Below, one piece after another: positions 7,510 to 17,018 of a stretch of DNA of 64,000 nt. The notes below the pieces were generated by a model, which was not told the DNA's origin, ran no database searches, and saw nothing but the letters and a program-made list of their open reading frames with translations. Position numbers and translations under genes: made by a program. Origin of the DNA: Streptomyces sp. NBC_01788 (GTDB taxonomy: Bacteria; Actinomycetota; Actinomycetes; Streptomycetales; Streptomycetaceae); the NCBI RefSeq assembly GCF_035917575.1, contig NZ_CP109090.1, forward strand, positions 1,364,001-1,428,000, given 5' to 3'. How positions within the stretch are numbered: the first letter of the stretch is position 1; the number at the start of each line of letters is the position of its first letter.

Positions 7510-9549
7510 ATGACACGGCACCGGCCCAGCCTGTACGAGGCCGCGGGGCAGGCCATGCTGCGCGCCGCTGTGCACACGACCGAGCCCGCCACGCCGCCCT
7601 GGCCGGCGTCCACGGCGCCTGTGGAAGAGTGGCGCGCGTGGCTGAGCACGGTGTGGTCCGACACCGACTTCCGCCGGACCGTGTCGCATGCTAGCCCTCA
7701 TCTGGTGGACCAGGTGCAGGCCATCATCGACGGCCGCACACTGAAGGTGCGCCGGATGCGCCGGGCGGCGCTGTCCACCGCCCGCTACGCGATCCGCTAC
7801 GCACGACGCTCCACCCCCTACGGCCTGTTCGCCGGAGTAGCCCCGCTCGGCTTCGGCCAGACCACGTCCGTCCGCATCGGCGACGAACACCAGGCCGTGA
7901 CGCGCCCCGAGCCGGTCGGGCTCGAGGAGATGCTCAGCACTTGGGAGAGCGACCCGACCCGCCTGGCCGACGCCGAGGTCTGCGTCAACACCCTGATCCG
8001 ACAGCGCGATGAGCACATCCACGTGCCCTCCGAGGGCGACGCCGAGTTCCGCCTCGCCCTCAACCCCGCACTGCGTCTCGTCCTCGACCTGGCCCGATCA
8101 CCGATCGGGTACCGCCAGTTGTCCGACAAGCTGGCCGCGGAGTTCCCCGCCGTAAGGGACACCGCGCGCGACCAGCTCCTGGGTGAACTGCTGCGGGTGC
8201 GCCTGCTGCGCTCCTCCCTGCGCGCCCCCGCCACCATCGCCGATCCCACCGACGTCTTACCGCCCGCGGCGCGCACCCAGGCAGCCAGCTTGCGGACAGC
8301 GTGCGACCTGCGGCTGGACGCCGACGTGCGGCTGCCTGAGCAGGTGCTGACCGAAGCGGCGACCGCGGCGACCATCCTGGCCCGCCTGGTCACTCACCCG
8401 AGCGGGACACCGGCCTGGCTCCGGTGGATCGAGCAGTTCACCGAGCGCTACGGCGAGAGCACCGCGGTGCCCGTGGACGTGGCCACGGATCCCGACCGGG
8501 GCGTGGGCTTCCCGGCAGGGTTCGTCACGGCGAGCGAACCGCCCCGCCCGATGTCTAGGCGTGACCGCCTGCTGCTGGAATTGGCTGGCACTGCCGCCGC
8601 CGAAAGCAGCCGCAGCGTCGCCCTGACCGGGGCGATGATCGAGGAACTGGAAGCAGCGGCCGGCGACCAGCCTCACGAGCTGGCGCCCCACCTCGAACTG
8701 GCCGCACAGGTCCACGCCTCCTCCGTTCCGGCTCTGGACCGGGGCAACTTCCGGCTGCGCGTGCTGACCGTCTCCCGCTCGGCCGGATCGATGATCGGGC
8801 GGTTCTGGCACCTCCTACCCGGCATCGAGGCGGCGTACGCGAACCTGCCCACCGTCCATCCGGAAGCAGAACTCGCGCAGCTCACCTTCCACGCCGGACG
8901 GGTGCCGGCCGACCTGCTCACCCGCGCACCGCAGGCCCTGCCCCGGATCGTGAGCGTCGGCGAATTCCGCCGTCCCGCCCCGCACGTCCTCTTCCCCCGC
9001 GACCTCGCGATCACCGTCACCGGTGGCCGCCCCCAGCTGGTGGAGTCCACGACGGGCAAGCCGCTGGAGCTGCTGGCCCCCACCGCAATCAACTTCCTGT
9101 GGAACAACTACACCCCGCCGATGGCCCGCTTCCTCGGCGAAATCAGCCGAGCCGCCTCCCCGCAGGTGACCTGGTTCGACTGGGGCGCCGCCTGGGCCCT
9201 GCCCTTCACCCCTGCCCTCACCTACCGGCGCACCATCCTCACCGCCGCCCGGTGGAAGATCCGCAGCCGCACGCTGCCCGCCCGGACCGCCCCTCTCCAG
9301 CAGTGGGCCGACCAACTCCACGCCTGGCGAACCCGTTTCGGGGTGCCGGAGCGGGTCCTGCTCGCCGAGGACGACCAGCAGCTTCCCCTCGACCTCACCC
9401 GCGACGTCGACCTGGACCTCCTGCGCGCGCACCTAGACGCCAGCGCCTTCGGCATCGCCACCCTGCACGAGGCGCCCCCGCCGGACGCCGACGAATGGAT
9501 CGGCGGCCGGGCCCACAGCATCGTCATCCCCCTGGCCAGGCGCTCATGA
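7510..9549 (+). CDS. lanB: LanB lantibiotic dehydratase, glutamylation module only
   Basis: A 679-residue protein matching the N-terminal lantibiotic dehydratase domain, which in class I systems adds glutamate from glutamyl-tRNA to Ser/Thr of the precursor. The family motif is at residues 93-115: YAIRYARRSTPYGLFAG. It is shorter than a full LanB of about 1000 residues because the C-terminal elimination (SpaB_C-like) domain is missing; that domain is encoded separately at the start of the fusion gene at 10650. I chose the ATG at 7510 because AGGAGAG lies just upstream; a longer open frame reaching back over the precursor is an artefact. The stop overlaps the LanC start (ATGA). Confidence 0.93.
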   Translation: MTRHRPSLYEAAGQAMLRAAVHTTEPATPPWPASTAPVEEWRAWLSTVWSDTDFRRTVSHASPHLVDQVQAIIDGRTLKVRRMRRAALSTARYAIRYARRSTPYGLFAGVAPLGFGQTTSVRIGDEHQAVTRPEPVGLEEMLSTWESDPTRLADAEVCVNTLIRQRDEHIHVPSEGDAEFRLALNPALRLVLDLARSPIGYRQLSDKLAAEFPAVRDTARDQLLGELLRVRLLRSSLRAPATIADPTDVLPPAARTQAASLRTACDLRLDADVRLPEQVLTEAATAATILARLVTHPSGTPAWLRWIEQFTERYGESTAVPVDVATDPDRGVGFPAGFVTASEPPRPMSRRDRLLLELAGTAAAESSRSVALTGAMIEELEAAAGDQPHELAPHLELAAQVHASSVPALDRGNFRLRVLTVSRSAGSMIGRFWHLLPGIEAAYANLPTVHPEAELAQLTFHAGRVPADLLTRAPQALPRIVSVGEFRRPAPHVLFPRDLAITVTGGRPQLVESTTGKPLELLAPTAINFLWNNYTPPMARFLGEISRAASPQVTWFDWGAAWALPFTPALTYRRTILTAARWKIRSRTLPARTAPLQQWADQLHAWRTRFGVPERVLLAEDDQQLPLDLTRDVDLDLLRAHLDASAFGIATLHEAPPPDADEWIGGRAHSIVIPLARRS

Positions 9550-10613
9550 CCACGACAACCGTGCCCCGAACGCAGGACCTGTCCGAGGGCGCCCTGGGGA
9601 TGGCCCTGCTCGACATCGAGCGCCGTGACCTGTCCACCGCCCGCCGCCACCTCACCCAGGCCACCGCCGGGGTCAGCACCGGCAGCAACGCCAGCCTCTT
9701 TCACGGCGCCCCCGCCCTGGAGTTCGTGCTGGCCCGCGCCCACGGGGTCGGCGATGAGGTCCGCGCGGCCGTCGACCGCGTCGTGGACGCCCGGCTCGCC
9801 GCCGCCCACCGCCGCCAGGCGTCGGGCGTGCTGCCCCACCTCGCCGAATGGGACCTCATCCGCGGCCTGACCGGGCTCGCCGCACTGCTGCTGTCCCGGC
9901 GCCCGACCGCACCGCGGCTGCACGACGTGCTCGCCTGCCTCGTCGCGCTCGCCCGCCCTGCCCGTGGTGACGGCCGGCTGCTGCCGGGGTGGTGGTCGGC
10001 GGCCGGCCCGGACGGAAAGGAGATGACCGGCGGGCACGGCAACAACGGCATGGCCCACGGCATCGCCGGGCCCCTGGCCGTGCTCTCCCTCGCCCTGTGC
10101 GAAGGCGTCAGCGTCCCCGGCCAGGAGGAAGCCGTCGGCACGTTCGTGACCTGGCTCGAGCGGCACGGCGCCCGCTACTGCTCCACCGCAGCCCATCTGG
10201 ACGCCGAGCAGCCTTCCGAAGCGGAACCGGCCCGCCAGTCCTGGTGTTATGGCCAGCCCGGCATCGCCCGCGCACAGCAGCTCGCCGCGCTCGCCCTCGG
10301 CGACCCGGCCCGCCGCCAAACGGCCGAGGACACCGTCGAGACCATCCTGGCCGACCCGCTACGGCTCGCCCGCATCACCGACTCCACGCTCTGTCACGGC
10401 TGGGCCGGGCTGCTGATGCTCACCCGCGCGGTCGCCGCCGACAGCCCCGTACCCGCCCGCTTCACCCCGATCATCCAGGACCTGCACCGACGGCTGGCCG
10501 CCGACTGGGAGCACCTGCCCAAACCCGGATTCATGGAAGGCCGCGCCGGAGCCCAACTCGCCCTGAACGCCACCGACACCACCGGATGGACCCGCGCCCT
10601 CCTGCTCACCTGA
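9546..10613 (+). CDS. lanC: LanC lanthionine cyclase
   Basis: A 355-residue LanC-like zinc cyclase that adds Cys thiols onto dehydrated residues to close lanthionine rings. All landmarks are present: GMAHGIAG with His171, WCYGQPG with the zinc ligand Cys234, and LCHGWAG with the remaining zinc ligands Cys283 and His284. The ATG at 9546 overlaps the LanB stop by four bases; a long frame upstream of it overlaps lanB and is not real. With the split LanB and the methyltransferase fusion it completes a class I-type pathway acting on the FxLD precursor. No dedicated protease is seen nearby; an ABC transporter lies at 14724. Confidence 0.95.
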   Translation: MTTTTVPRTQDLSEGALGMALLDIERRDLSTARRHLTQATAGVSTGSNASLFHGAPALEFVLARAHGVGDEVRAAVDRVVDARLAAAHRRQASGVLPHLAEWDLIRGLTGLAALLLSRRPTAPRLHDVLACLVALARPARGDGRLLPGWWSAAGPDGKEMTGGHGNNGMAHGIAGPLAVLSLALCEGVSVPGQEEAVGTFVTWLERHGARYCSTAAHLDAEQPSEAEPARQSWCYGQPGIARAQQLAALALGDPARRQTAEDTVETILADPLRLARITDSTLCHGWAGLLMLTRAVAADSPVPARFTPIIQDLHRRLAADWEHLPKPGFMEGRAGAQLALNATDTTGWTRALLLT

Positions 10614-10649
10614 CCACCACCCTGCCGCCTCGCAAGGAGTTTCCTGCCC

Positions 10650-12695
10650 ATGACCTTCGACGACGAGAACCTGCCGATCGCAGTGGACACACCCTGGTGG
10701 CACGCCTCCGTGGCCTTCACCGACCCGCACCCGGACGCCGCCCGGGCCCTGGCGACCACACTGGCCGGACACCGCTTCCACTTCCTACGCAAGGACGCCG
10801 GCGTGCGCCTGCGCACCGAGCAGCCTTTCCCCGGCCTGCTGAACCAGCTCGTCACCGACCGCGTGATCACCAGCTGGACAGGCGGCATCTACGAGCCGGA
10901 GACCCATGCTTTCGGCGGCCCCGAGAGCATGGCGGTCGCGCACGACGTGTTCTGCGCCGACAGCCCGGCCGCACTTGCCGAGACCGGCACCCCCGGCGCC
11001 CGCGAGCGCAGCGTGATGCTGCTGTCCGCCATGATTCGCGAGGCTGGGCTGGACCCTTTCGAAGCCGGAGACGTCTACGCCCGGTGGGCCGCCCTGCGGC
11101 CCACCGTCACCCCGCCCAAGGGGCCCGCACTGGAGAAGGCCGTCTCCGCGATGCAGCGGCTGATGAACGCGGACGCCGCCCTGCGCCCCGACGCGGAAGC
11201 GGGCTGGGTCGAGCGGGTCGCCGCGTTCGAGGACGCCGGCCGCCGCCTGCGTTGGCTCGCCGCCGACGGCCGGCTAATACGCGGACTCCGGGGCGTCCTC
11301 GCCCATCACGCGATCTTCGCGTTCAACCGCGCGGGCGTACCTGCCGACGCGCAGGCCGCCACCGCGTGGCTCGGCCGTCACGTCGCCTTCTCCACCGGAG
11401 AAGGAGCTGACGTGTCTACCCGCAAGTCCGCCGCGGCGGACCCTAGCCCTCCTCGGATGGAGACCACCGTGACACCCGTAACCGAACCCACCCAGCTGCG
11501 CAAAGCCCTCGCCCAGCGGTTGGTCGACAGCGGCCACCTGCGTAGCCAGGCGGCCATCGACGCGTTCCGCACCACCGACCGGCACGCCTTCCTGCCCGGC
11601 GTCGACCTGGAGAGCGCGTACAAGGAGGACGCGGTCCCGATCAAGTACGACGAGCACGGGGAGATGATCTCCTGCATCTCCGCACCGTCCATCGTCGCCA
11701 CCCAGCTCGAACAGCTCGGCGCCCAGCCCGGCCACAAGGTCCTGGAAGCCGGAGCCGCCACCGGCTACAACGCCGCCCTCCTCGGCAAAATCGTCTCCCC
11801 CGGCGGGCAGGTGTGGACCCTCGACGTCGACCAGGACCTCGCCGCAGGCGCCAGCCGGCACCTCGCCGAGGCCGGCGTCGACAACGCCACCGCAGTGATG
11901 GCCGACGGCGCGGCCGGGCTGCCCGAGCACGCCCCCTACGACCGGATCATCTTCACCGTCGGCTCCGGCGATGTCCCCGTGAAGATCCTCGACCAGCTTG
12001 CCCCCGGCGGACGCCTGGTCCTGCCGATGCGCATCCGCGGCAGCATCTCCCGCTCCTTCGCCTTCGAACGCGACGGGGAGACGTGGAAGACCGTCTCCTG
12101 CGAGATGGCCACCTTCATCCCGCTACGCAAGGGCGTCTGCGACGACGTGTACACCCTCGTCCCGATGGCCGGCGAGGGCAACGTGCGCCTGGAGACGTTC
12201 AGCGAACAGGACGTCGACCGCGACGCCCTGCGTACCGTCCTCGACCAGCAGCAGACCAAGATCTACACGGGAGTGAAGTTCCGTCAGGGCTCCCCGTGGG
12301 AGTGGCTGTACCTGTACCTGGCCTGCGTGCTGCCCAACGGTCTGTCCCGGCTGCCGGGCCAGCGCCCCGGGTTCACCCCGCACTTCGGCTGGGGCTCCAT
12401 GGCCGCCCTCGACGGCGGATCGCTCGCGTACCTGATCATCCGCGAGGGCGAGGACGAGAAGGGCCGGTACTGGGAGGCTGGCGTGATCGGCCACGGCGAG
12501 GGCGGCTCCGACCTCGCCGAGCGCGTCGTGAGCGAGATCCGCGCCTGGGACGCGACCGGCGGCAACGACGCACCCGAGCCGAGCTTCCGGATGGCCGTCG
12601 CGGACTCGCGTGACCGGCTGACGGCGGACGACGCCCGCTTCGTCGTCGACAAGCCTTACAGCCGACTGGTCGTCGACTGGGCGCGCAAGGGCTGA
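10650..12695 (+). CDS. Fusion: LanB elimination domain + FxLD-system (PIMT-like) O-methyltransferase
   Basis: A 681-residue two-domain protein. Residues about 15-260 resemble the thiopeptide-type/SpaB_C elimination domain (WWHASVAFTDPHPDAARALA near the start, RLRTEQPF, FGGPESMAVAHDVF), which removes glutamate to make dehydro residues. Residues about 285-681 are a protein-L-isoaspartate-methyltransferase-like domain of the 'methyltransferase, FxLD system' type: LRKALAQRLVDSGHLRSQAA, the SAM loop VLEAGAATGYNAA starting at residue 364, and the LAPGGRLVLPMR strand. Related LanS-type enzymes methylate a core Asp, which then forms succinimide and isoaspartate; Asp48 of the precursor is the expected site. 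The fusion would couple elimination and methylation. Start ATG 10650 has AAGGAG upstream. Confidence 0.9.
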   Translation: MTFDDENLPIAVDTPWWHASVAFTDPHPDAARALATTLAGHRFHFLRKDAGVRLRTEQPFPGLLNQLVTDRVITSWTGGIYEPETHAFGGPESMAVAHDVFCADSPAALAETGTPGARERSVMLLSAMIREAGLDPFEAGDVYARWAALRPTVTPPKGPALEKAVSAMQRLMNADAALRPDAEAGWVERVAAFEDAGRRLRWLAADGRLIRGLRGVLAHHAIFAFNRAGVPADAQAATAWLGRHVAFSTGEGADVSTRKSAAADPSPPRMETTVTPVTEPTQLRKALAQRLVDSGHLRSQAAIDAFRTTDRHAFLPGVDLESAYKEDAVPIKYDEHGEMISCISAPSIVATQLEQLGAQPGHKVLEAGAATGYNAALLGKIVSPGGQVWTLDVDQDLAAGASRHLAEAGVDNATAVMADGAAGLPEHAPYDRIIFTVGSGDVPVKILDQLAPGGRLVLPMRIRGSISRSFAFERDGETWKTVSCEMATFIPLRKGVCDDVYTLVPMAGEGNVRLETFSEQDVDRDALRTVLDQQQTKIYTGVKFRQGSPWEWLYLYLACVLPNGLSRLPGQRPGFTPHFGWGSMAALDGGSLAYLIIREGEDEKGRYWEAGVIGHGEGGSDLAERVVSEIRAWDATGGNDAPEPSFRMAVADSRDRLTADDARFVVDKPYSRLVVDWARKG

Positions 12696-12699
12696 GCCG

Positions 12700-13841
12700 A
12701 TGATCCCAGCGATAGCCAGCCGCATTCCCCTGGTCCGCCGCACCAAGGCGCCCGCGCTCCCCTTGGAGGAGCGCATCCACCACCTCACCGGGCTGACCGT
12801 CGCGCCCGCAGGTGCGAGTCACCATGACCTGGTGGCCCGCGCCTGCGGGGTCCTCAACTACGCCGCGCTCATCGCCTCCGACGTCGGCCTGCCCGACCTG
12901 GCCGCCGACCTGTGCTGGCGCCAGCACCAGGTCTTCGCCGACGCCGGACGCCTGAGCGGACCGATCGCCGTCATGTCGCTGATGCCGCTGGTCAACCTCT
13001 CCCGGCTGCTGACCCGCGACGGCCAGGGTGAGGCCGCCTATAACCTGCTGGTCCGCCTCAACCACGCCGCGCGGCAGCAGGAGAAGACCGAGGTCGACGG
13101 ACACACCATCGACCTCTCGCCCCTGACCGGCACGGATGAGGATCACCGCACGGTGTGCCAGGAGTTGTGGGTCACGCTGCTCGTGGACGGCGCCCGTGCT
13201 CTCGCCCGCATCGGCCGATGGACCGACGCGGCCGAGGCCATGGCCCAGCACCGCGGCATAGGCAACCGGCTCCTCGACGGCCGCCAGATCAAAGTCATGG
13301 CCCTGATGGAAGAGGGGCTGGACCAGCAGGCCCGCGACCTGATCGACACCACCCAGCCCACGGAATCCTGGGAAAGCCTCGTTGGCCAGATCCTGCGCGC
13401 CCACTGCCGCCCCAACGACGGCTCGGTTCCACAGGCCGACCTCGGCCGGACGCTGAGCGAAGCCGCCGCGCTCCTGAACCACCCGGATCCGTCGACCGCC
13501 GTGTTCCAGACCCGGCGGGCCTGTCCGCCCTGGAGCTGGACCCCACCGGGTCATCCGCGGACATGCTGCCCGGCACCGTCGCCGACGTGGCCTGCCTCGA
13601 CGCCTACGCGGCACGTGAGGTCCTCAACCATCCGGCTGTAGCAGCCCTCAGTCCGGGAAGGATAGATGTGCTCTGCGGAGTGATCGCGACTGCGGGGCTC
13701 GGGGTCGGCACCTTGCCCGCTGCCGACCACCAGGCTCTGTCGAAGTCCGTCACCCTCGGCGAAGCCGAACTGAGGCGACTCCTGCAGGGCGACAAGGCAA
13801 CAGCAGGCAGTCCCCCGAAGGAGGTACCGCCACCCACGTGA
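12700..13841 (+). pseudogene. Helical (TPR-like) protein of the lanthipeptide cluster, frameshifted
   Basis: The ATG at 12700 follows the methyltransferase stop by four bases. The first 272 residues are strongly helical with LVARACGVLNYAALIASDVG, LADLCWRQHQVFADAGRL and ALARIGRWTDAAEAMAQH, which look like tetratricopeptide-type helical repeats. Near 13512-13520 the sensible sequence moves to another frame: after TAVFQTR the continuation is GLSALELDPTGSSAD and runs to a stop at 13841. One missing base explains this. The intact protein would be about 380 residues. Function is unknown; similar helical proteins sit at the end of FxLD clusters, but I cannot name it. It may be a real pseudogene or an assembly error. 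Confidence 0.65.
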
Positions 13842-14002
13842 GTGATCGAACACAGCATCACGAACCGCCGCACACGACCACACAAGGAAAGGACCCGGTA
13901 TTCGAATTTGAGTTCTAGATTTCGCCCGCTCCCACCCGTTACGGCGACACCAGAACCCCCGTTACCCGATCACCCGTCCGCATCTCGCCCCGAGGAGTCC
14001 CC

Positions 14003-14263
14003 ATGCATCCCGTACGCCGCCCTGCCCTCGTTCGTCCTGCGTTCGAAAACACCTCCGCCTCCTCGGGCATCACTTTTCACACTGCCGATGGCCGCAACTC
14101 CCAGCTCGCCGCAGGAATCACGACCGGATACGAGGTACCTGGCATGACGCAGCCCACTCGTCTCCCGTCGTCCGTCCTTACCTACAGCTTCCGGCACGGC
14201 GATGCCCTCGTGACCAGTGGTCGGCGCACTGTCGAACGCCTGGTACAGGAGGGCGGCCTGTGA
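14003..14263 (+). CDS. Small hypothetical protein
   Basis: An 86-residue frame beginning with ATG five bases after GAGGAG and ending in a GTGA overlap with the Nudix gene at 14260. It has no Cys and no recognisable domain. The last part (SSVLTYSFRHGDALVTSGRR) looks more protein-like than the beginning; an alternative ATG at 14144 would leave 39 residues. The coupling to the next gene and the good ribosome-binding site are the reasons to accept it. Function unknown. Confidence 0.45.
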   Translation: MHPVRRPALVRPAFENTSASSGITFHTADGRNSQLAAGITTGYEVPGMTQPTRLPSSVLTYSFRHGDALVTSGRRTVERLVQEGGL

Positions 14264-14727
14264 GCGACTCGCCTCACCAGCTGATCGCCGACGTCGCGCA
14301 GGTCCTGCTTCGTGCGAACGGCGCCGCCCTGTGCGTGCGCCGTCCACCGGAGGCCGCCCTCGCGCCGGGACAGCTCACTGTCGTGGGCGGCCATCTGGAA
14401 GCCGGTGAACCACTCGACTACGCTGCGCGACGCGAGGCCAAGGAGGAGGTGGGAGTCCTCATCAGCGCTGAGCAGCAGGAGTTCTGCGGCCTCATCCACC
14501 ACCACGACCCCGACGGTGGCCCGGACCGGATCACCGCCGTGTTCGTCGCGCAGTCCTGGACGGGTGAGCCGTACAACGCCGAGCCGGACAAGCACGAAGG
14601 GCTCTTCTGGGTGCCCATGGAGACACCGTCGCCGGACTGCCACCCCTACACCGCCACGATCTTCCACCTGCTCACCCATGGCCCGTCCTACCGGGCCACC
14701 AACTGGCCTGCGGGAGGCGCCCGGTGA
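14260..14727 (+). CDS. Nudix hydrolase
   Basis: A 155-residue Nudix protein. The Nudix box is complete: GGHLEAGEPLDYAARREAKE followed by EVGV, matching GX5EX7REUXEEXGU, so it should hydrolyse a nucleoside diphosphate linked to another group using Mg2+. N-terminal VAQVLLRANGAALCVRR forms the usual first strand. It starts with GTG overlapping the small upstream gene and its own stop overlaps the ABC transporter start at 14724 (GTGA), so the three are coupled. The substrate is not evident. Confidence 0.92.
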   Translation: MSDSPHQLIADVAQVLLRANGAALCVRRPPEAALAPGQLTVVGGHLEAGEPLDYAARREAKEEVGVLISAEQQEFCGLIHHHDPDGGPDRITAVFVAQSWTGEPYNAEPDKHEGLFWVPMETPSPDCHPYTATIFHLLTHGPSYRATNWPAGGAR

Positions 14728-16715
14728 AGAGGTTCTTCGGCCCGGTCACGATGGCCGACCCCCAAGTCTCCGACGCCGAACACGAGCTGTTCGGCGGACC
14801 ACTGCGCTACGACATGGGCTGGTCCCAGCACGAGCACGCGACCTTGGACCTGACCATGATGTCCGCGCTGCGCTCCATGCCCGCACTCGTCGGCGCCACG
14901 CTGCGCATGGCCTGGCAGGCTGACCAGCGTGCCCTGCTCTCCGTCGGAATCAGCGAGATCGGCCAGGGCATCGCCGCAGCCGCCGGCCTGCTCGCCGTCA
15001 ACGCCGTCATGCACGCCCTGCTCGCCGGCAGCGGCACCGCTGCCGAGCGGCTCCACGCCCTGTTACCCGGCCTGCTGGCCGCCGCCGTCATCGGCGTCGT
15101 CAACTCCGCCCTGTCCGCCTGGTCCACCTCCCGCGCAGGACGCCTGGAACCCAAGGTCGAGCGGATCGCCACCACTCAGTACCTGGCCGCCGCAGCCCGC
15201 GTCGAACTGGAAGCCATCGACGACCCCGACTTCCGGCGGCTCGTGGACATCGCCCAGCACGGCCCCGGCTCCGCCCGTCGCATGATCAGCGCCTGCGTCG
15301 CTGCGCTGAACGGCCTCATCTCCCTGATCACCACCGCCGGCGTCCTCGCCGTACTGCACCCCGCGCTGCTGCCCATGCTGATCCTCATCGCCGCCCCGCG
15401 CGGCTGGGGCGCCATGCGCGTGGCCCAGGAACGGTACGTGTCGGTGATGAGCTGGATCGAGCACGTGCGGGCCAGCCGCCTCATCGGCAACCTGCTCACC
15501 GAACGCACCGCCGCACAGGAAGTCCGTCTCCACGCGGTCGGCGCCTTCCTCCTCAGCCGCTACGAGCGCATGGCCGAGAGCGCCGAGGCCGAACAGGAGC
15601 GCCTTGCCTCCAGCAAGGCCCTGACCGAGTGGGTCGCCTCCGCGCTGTCGGGACTGGCGATGGCCGCGACCTACGCGGCCATGTTCTGGCTGATCATGGC
15701 TGGGCACATGAGCCTCGCCGTCGCCGGTACCGCCGTCATCGCCGTACGGACCGGCTCGGCGAGCCTGGGGGCGCTGGTCATGAACATCAACCAGCTGCAC
15801 GAGGAGAGCCTCTACGTCCGCGACCACGGCCGCTTCCTCACGCAAGCCGGCCAGCGGACGCTGCCCGCCGGCGGTGCGCCCGTACCAGAACGGGTCAAGG
15901 AGATCGTTCTGGACCGGGTCACCTACCGCTACCCCGACCGGCACACCGCGGCCCTGGAAGGGGTCTCCCTGACGCTGCCGATGGGATCGGTCACCGCCGT
16001 AGTGGGCGAGAACGGCTCCGGCAAGAGCACCCTGATGAAGATCCTCTCGGGCATGCTGCTGCCTGAGTCCGGCACGCTGCGCTGGGGCGAGGCGGACCTT
16101 ACCGGCCTCGACCGGGCCCAGGTCTTCGAGCGCGTCTCCCTGCTCACCCAGGACTTCCAGCGCTGGCCCGTGACCGCCGCGATGAACATCCGCCTCGGCC
16201 GCCCCGACCACCCCGCGACGGACGACGACCTGAAGCCCTCGGTCGACTACGCCGTCGCCGGCCCCGTGATCGCCAAACTCCCCGACGGACTGCGCAGTCT
16301 GCTGGCCCGCATGTTCCGCGGCGCAATCGAACTGTCCGGCGGCGAATGGCAGAAAGTTGGCCTGGCCCGCACGCACTGGCGTAGCTCGACCTCCCAGGCG
16401 GACGGCGTCCTCATCGTGGACGAGCCGACCTCCGCCCTCGACCCCGAAGCCGAGATCGAAGCCTTCGATCGCATCCGCCGTCTCGCCGCGCCGAACCGGG
16501 CCGTCGTCCTGGTCACCCACCGCATGTCCGGCGTTCGCCATGCCGACCACATCTACGTCCTCAACAGCGGGCACCTCGCCGAGCACGGCACCCACGACGA
16601 GCTCATCGCCGCCCGCGGCCGGTACGCCGCCATGTTCGACGCCCAGGCCGCCCAGTACGCCCCGACCGCGATCATCCCGAACCCTGCTGCGCCCACCGTC
16701 TCGGACCAGGTATGA
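14724..16715 (+). CDS. ABC transporter, fused permease and ATPase
   Basis: A 663-residue ABC half-transporter with the membrane domain first. Hydrophobic helices appear at about residues 70-95, 110-130, 190-220 and 305-345. The ATPase domain (about 390-640) has Walker A GENGSGKST, signature LSGGEWQKVGLAR, Walker B VLIVDEPTSALD and the H-loop VTHR. This architecture suits export of a peptide or small molecule; as the only transporter near the lanthipeptide genes it could export the product, though it lacks a C39 peptidase domain and so would not cleave the leader. Its start overlaps the Nudix stop. An ATGA at its end couples it to a truncated methyltransferase fragment. Confidence 0.93.
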   Translation: MKRFFGPVTMADPQVSDAEHELFGGPLRYDMGWSQHEHATLDLTMMSALRSMPALVGATLRMAWQADQRALLSVGISEIGQGIAAAAGLLAVNAVMHALLAGSGTAAERLHALLPGLLAAAVIGVVNSALSAWSTSRAGRLEPKVERIATTQYLAAAARVELEAIDDPDFRRLVDIAQHGPGSARRMISACVAALNGLISLITTAGVLAVLHPALLPMLILIAAPRGWGAMRVAQERYVSVMSWIEHVRASRLIGNLLTERTAAQEVRLHAVGAFLLSRYERMAESAEAEQERLASSKALTEWVASALSGLAMAATYAAMFWLIMAGHMSLAVAGTAVIAVRTGSASLGALVMNINQLHEESLYVRDHGRFLTQAGQRTLPAGGAPVPERVKEIVLDRVTYRYPDRHTAALEGVSLTLPMGSVTAVVGENGSGKSTLMKILSGMLLPESGTLRWGEADLTGLDRAQVFERVSLLTQDFQRWPVTAAMNIRLGRPDHPATDDDLKPSVDYAVAGPVIAKLPDGLRSLLARMFRGAIELSGGEWQKVGLARTHWRSSTSQADGVLIVDEPTSALDPEAEIEAFDRIRRLAAPNRAVVLVTHRMSGVRHADHIYVLNSGHLAEHGTHDELIAARGRYAAMFDAQAAQYAPTAIIPNPAAPTVSDQV

Positions 16716-16957
16716 CCCGCTCGACCGGAAGGCCCACCGTGACCACGCCCCCCACCACGGACCTCGACCAAGCCACCCTCCTGCGCCACCTGCTGGCCGA
16801 CCACTTGGCCACTGCCGGACACATCCGCACCCCGGCGGTCGAGCAGGCAGTACGGCGCCACCCACGTCGACGCGGAAACGCAAGAGCGCAGCCACCGCAC
16901 CCTGGCGCGCTTGCGAACCCAAGGCCGCAACCAGTGACCGGCCGCCCCGGAGCCTGA
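16712..16957 (+). pseudogene. N-terminal remnant of a PIMT-like methyltransferase
   Basis: The ATG overlaps the ABC transporter stop (ATGA). The first part of this 81-residue frame, LDQATLLRHLLADHLATAGH followed by IRTPAVEQAVRRH, matches the opening of PIMT-like methyltransferases of RiPP clusters (compare LRKALAQRLVDSGHLRSQAA in the gene at 10650). After the 'RRH' position, where 'P-R-H-x-F-x-P' would follow, the sequence becomes low-complexity and stops at 16957 with no SAM-binding loop. It is best read as the stump of a deleted second methyltransferase gene. Confidence 0.5.
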
Positions 16958-17018
16958 GTCATGGAGCACCCCGGTTCAACAGACCGCAACGGACACACCG
17001 CATCCAACGGAGGCACGC

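Noticed and set aside
9099..9545. An N-terminal extension of LanC
   Set aside because: This part of the frame is antiparallel in character to lanB coding sequence, and the ATG at 9546 in an ATGA overlap starts a normal-length LanC.
13842..14147. A 101-codon plus-strand frame after the broken helical protein, possible small gene
   Set aside because: Low-complexity Pro/Arg/Ser composition and overlap with the better-supported frame at 14003 that has a GAGGAG site and couples to the Nudix gene.
14003..14263. A second RiPP precursor beside the Nudix/ABC genes
   Set aside because: The peptide has no Cys, no FxLD motif and no Ser/Thr-rich core, so nothing supports a precursor role.
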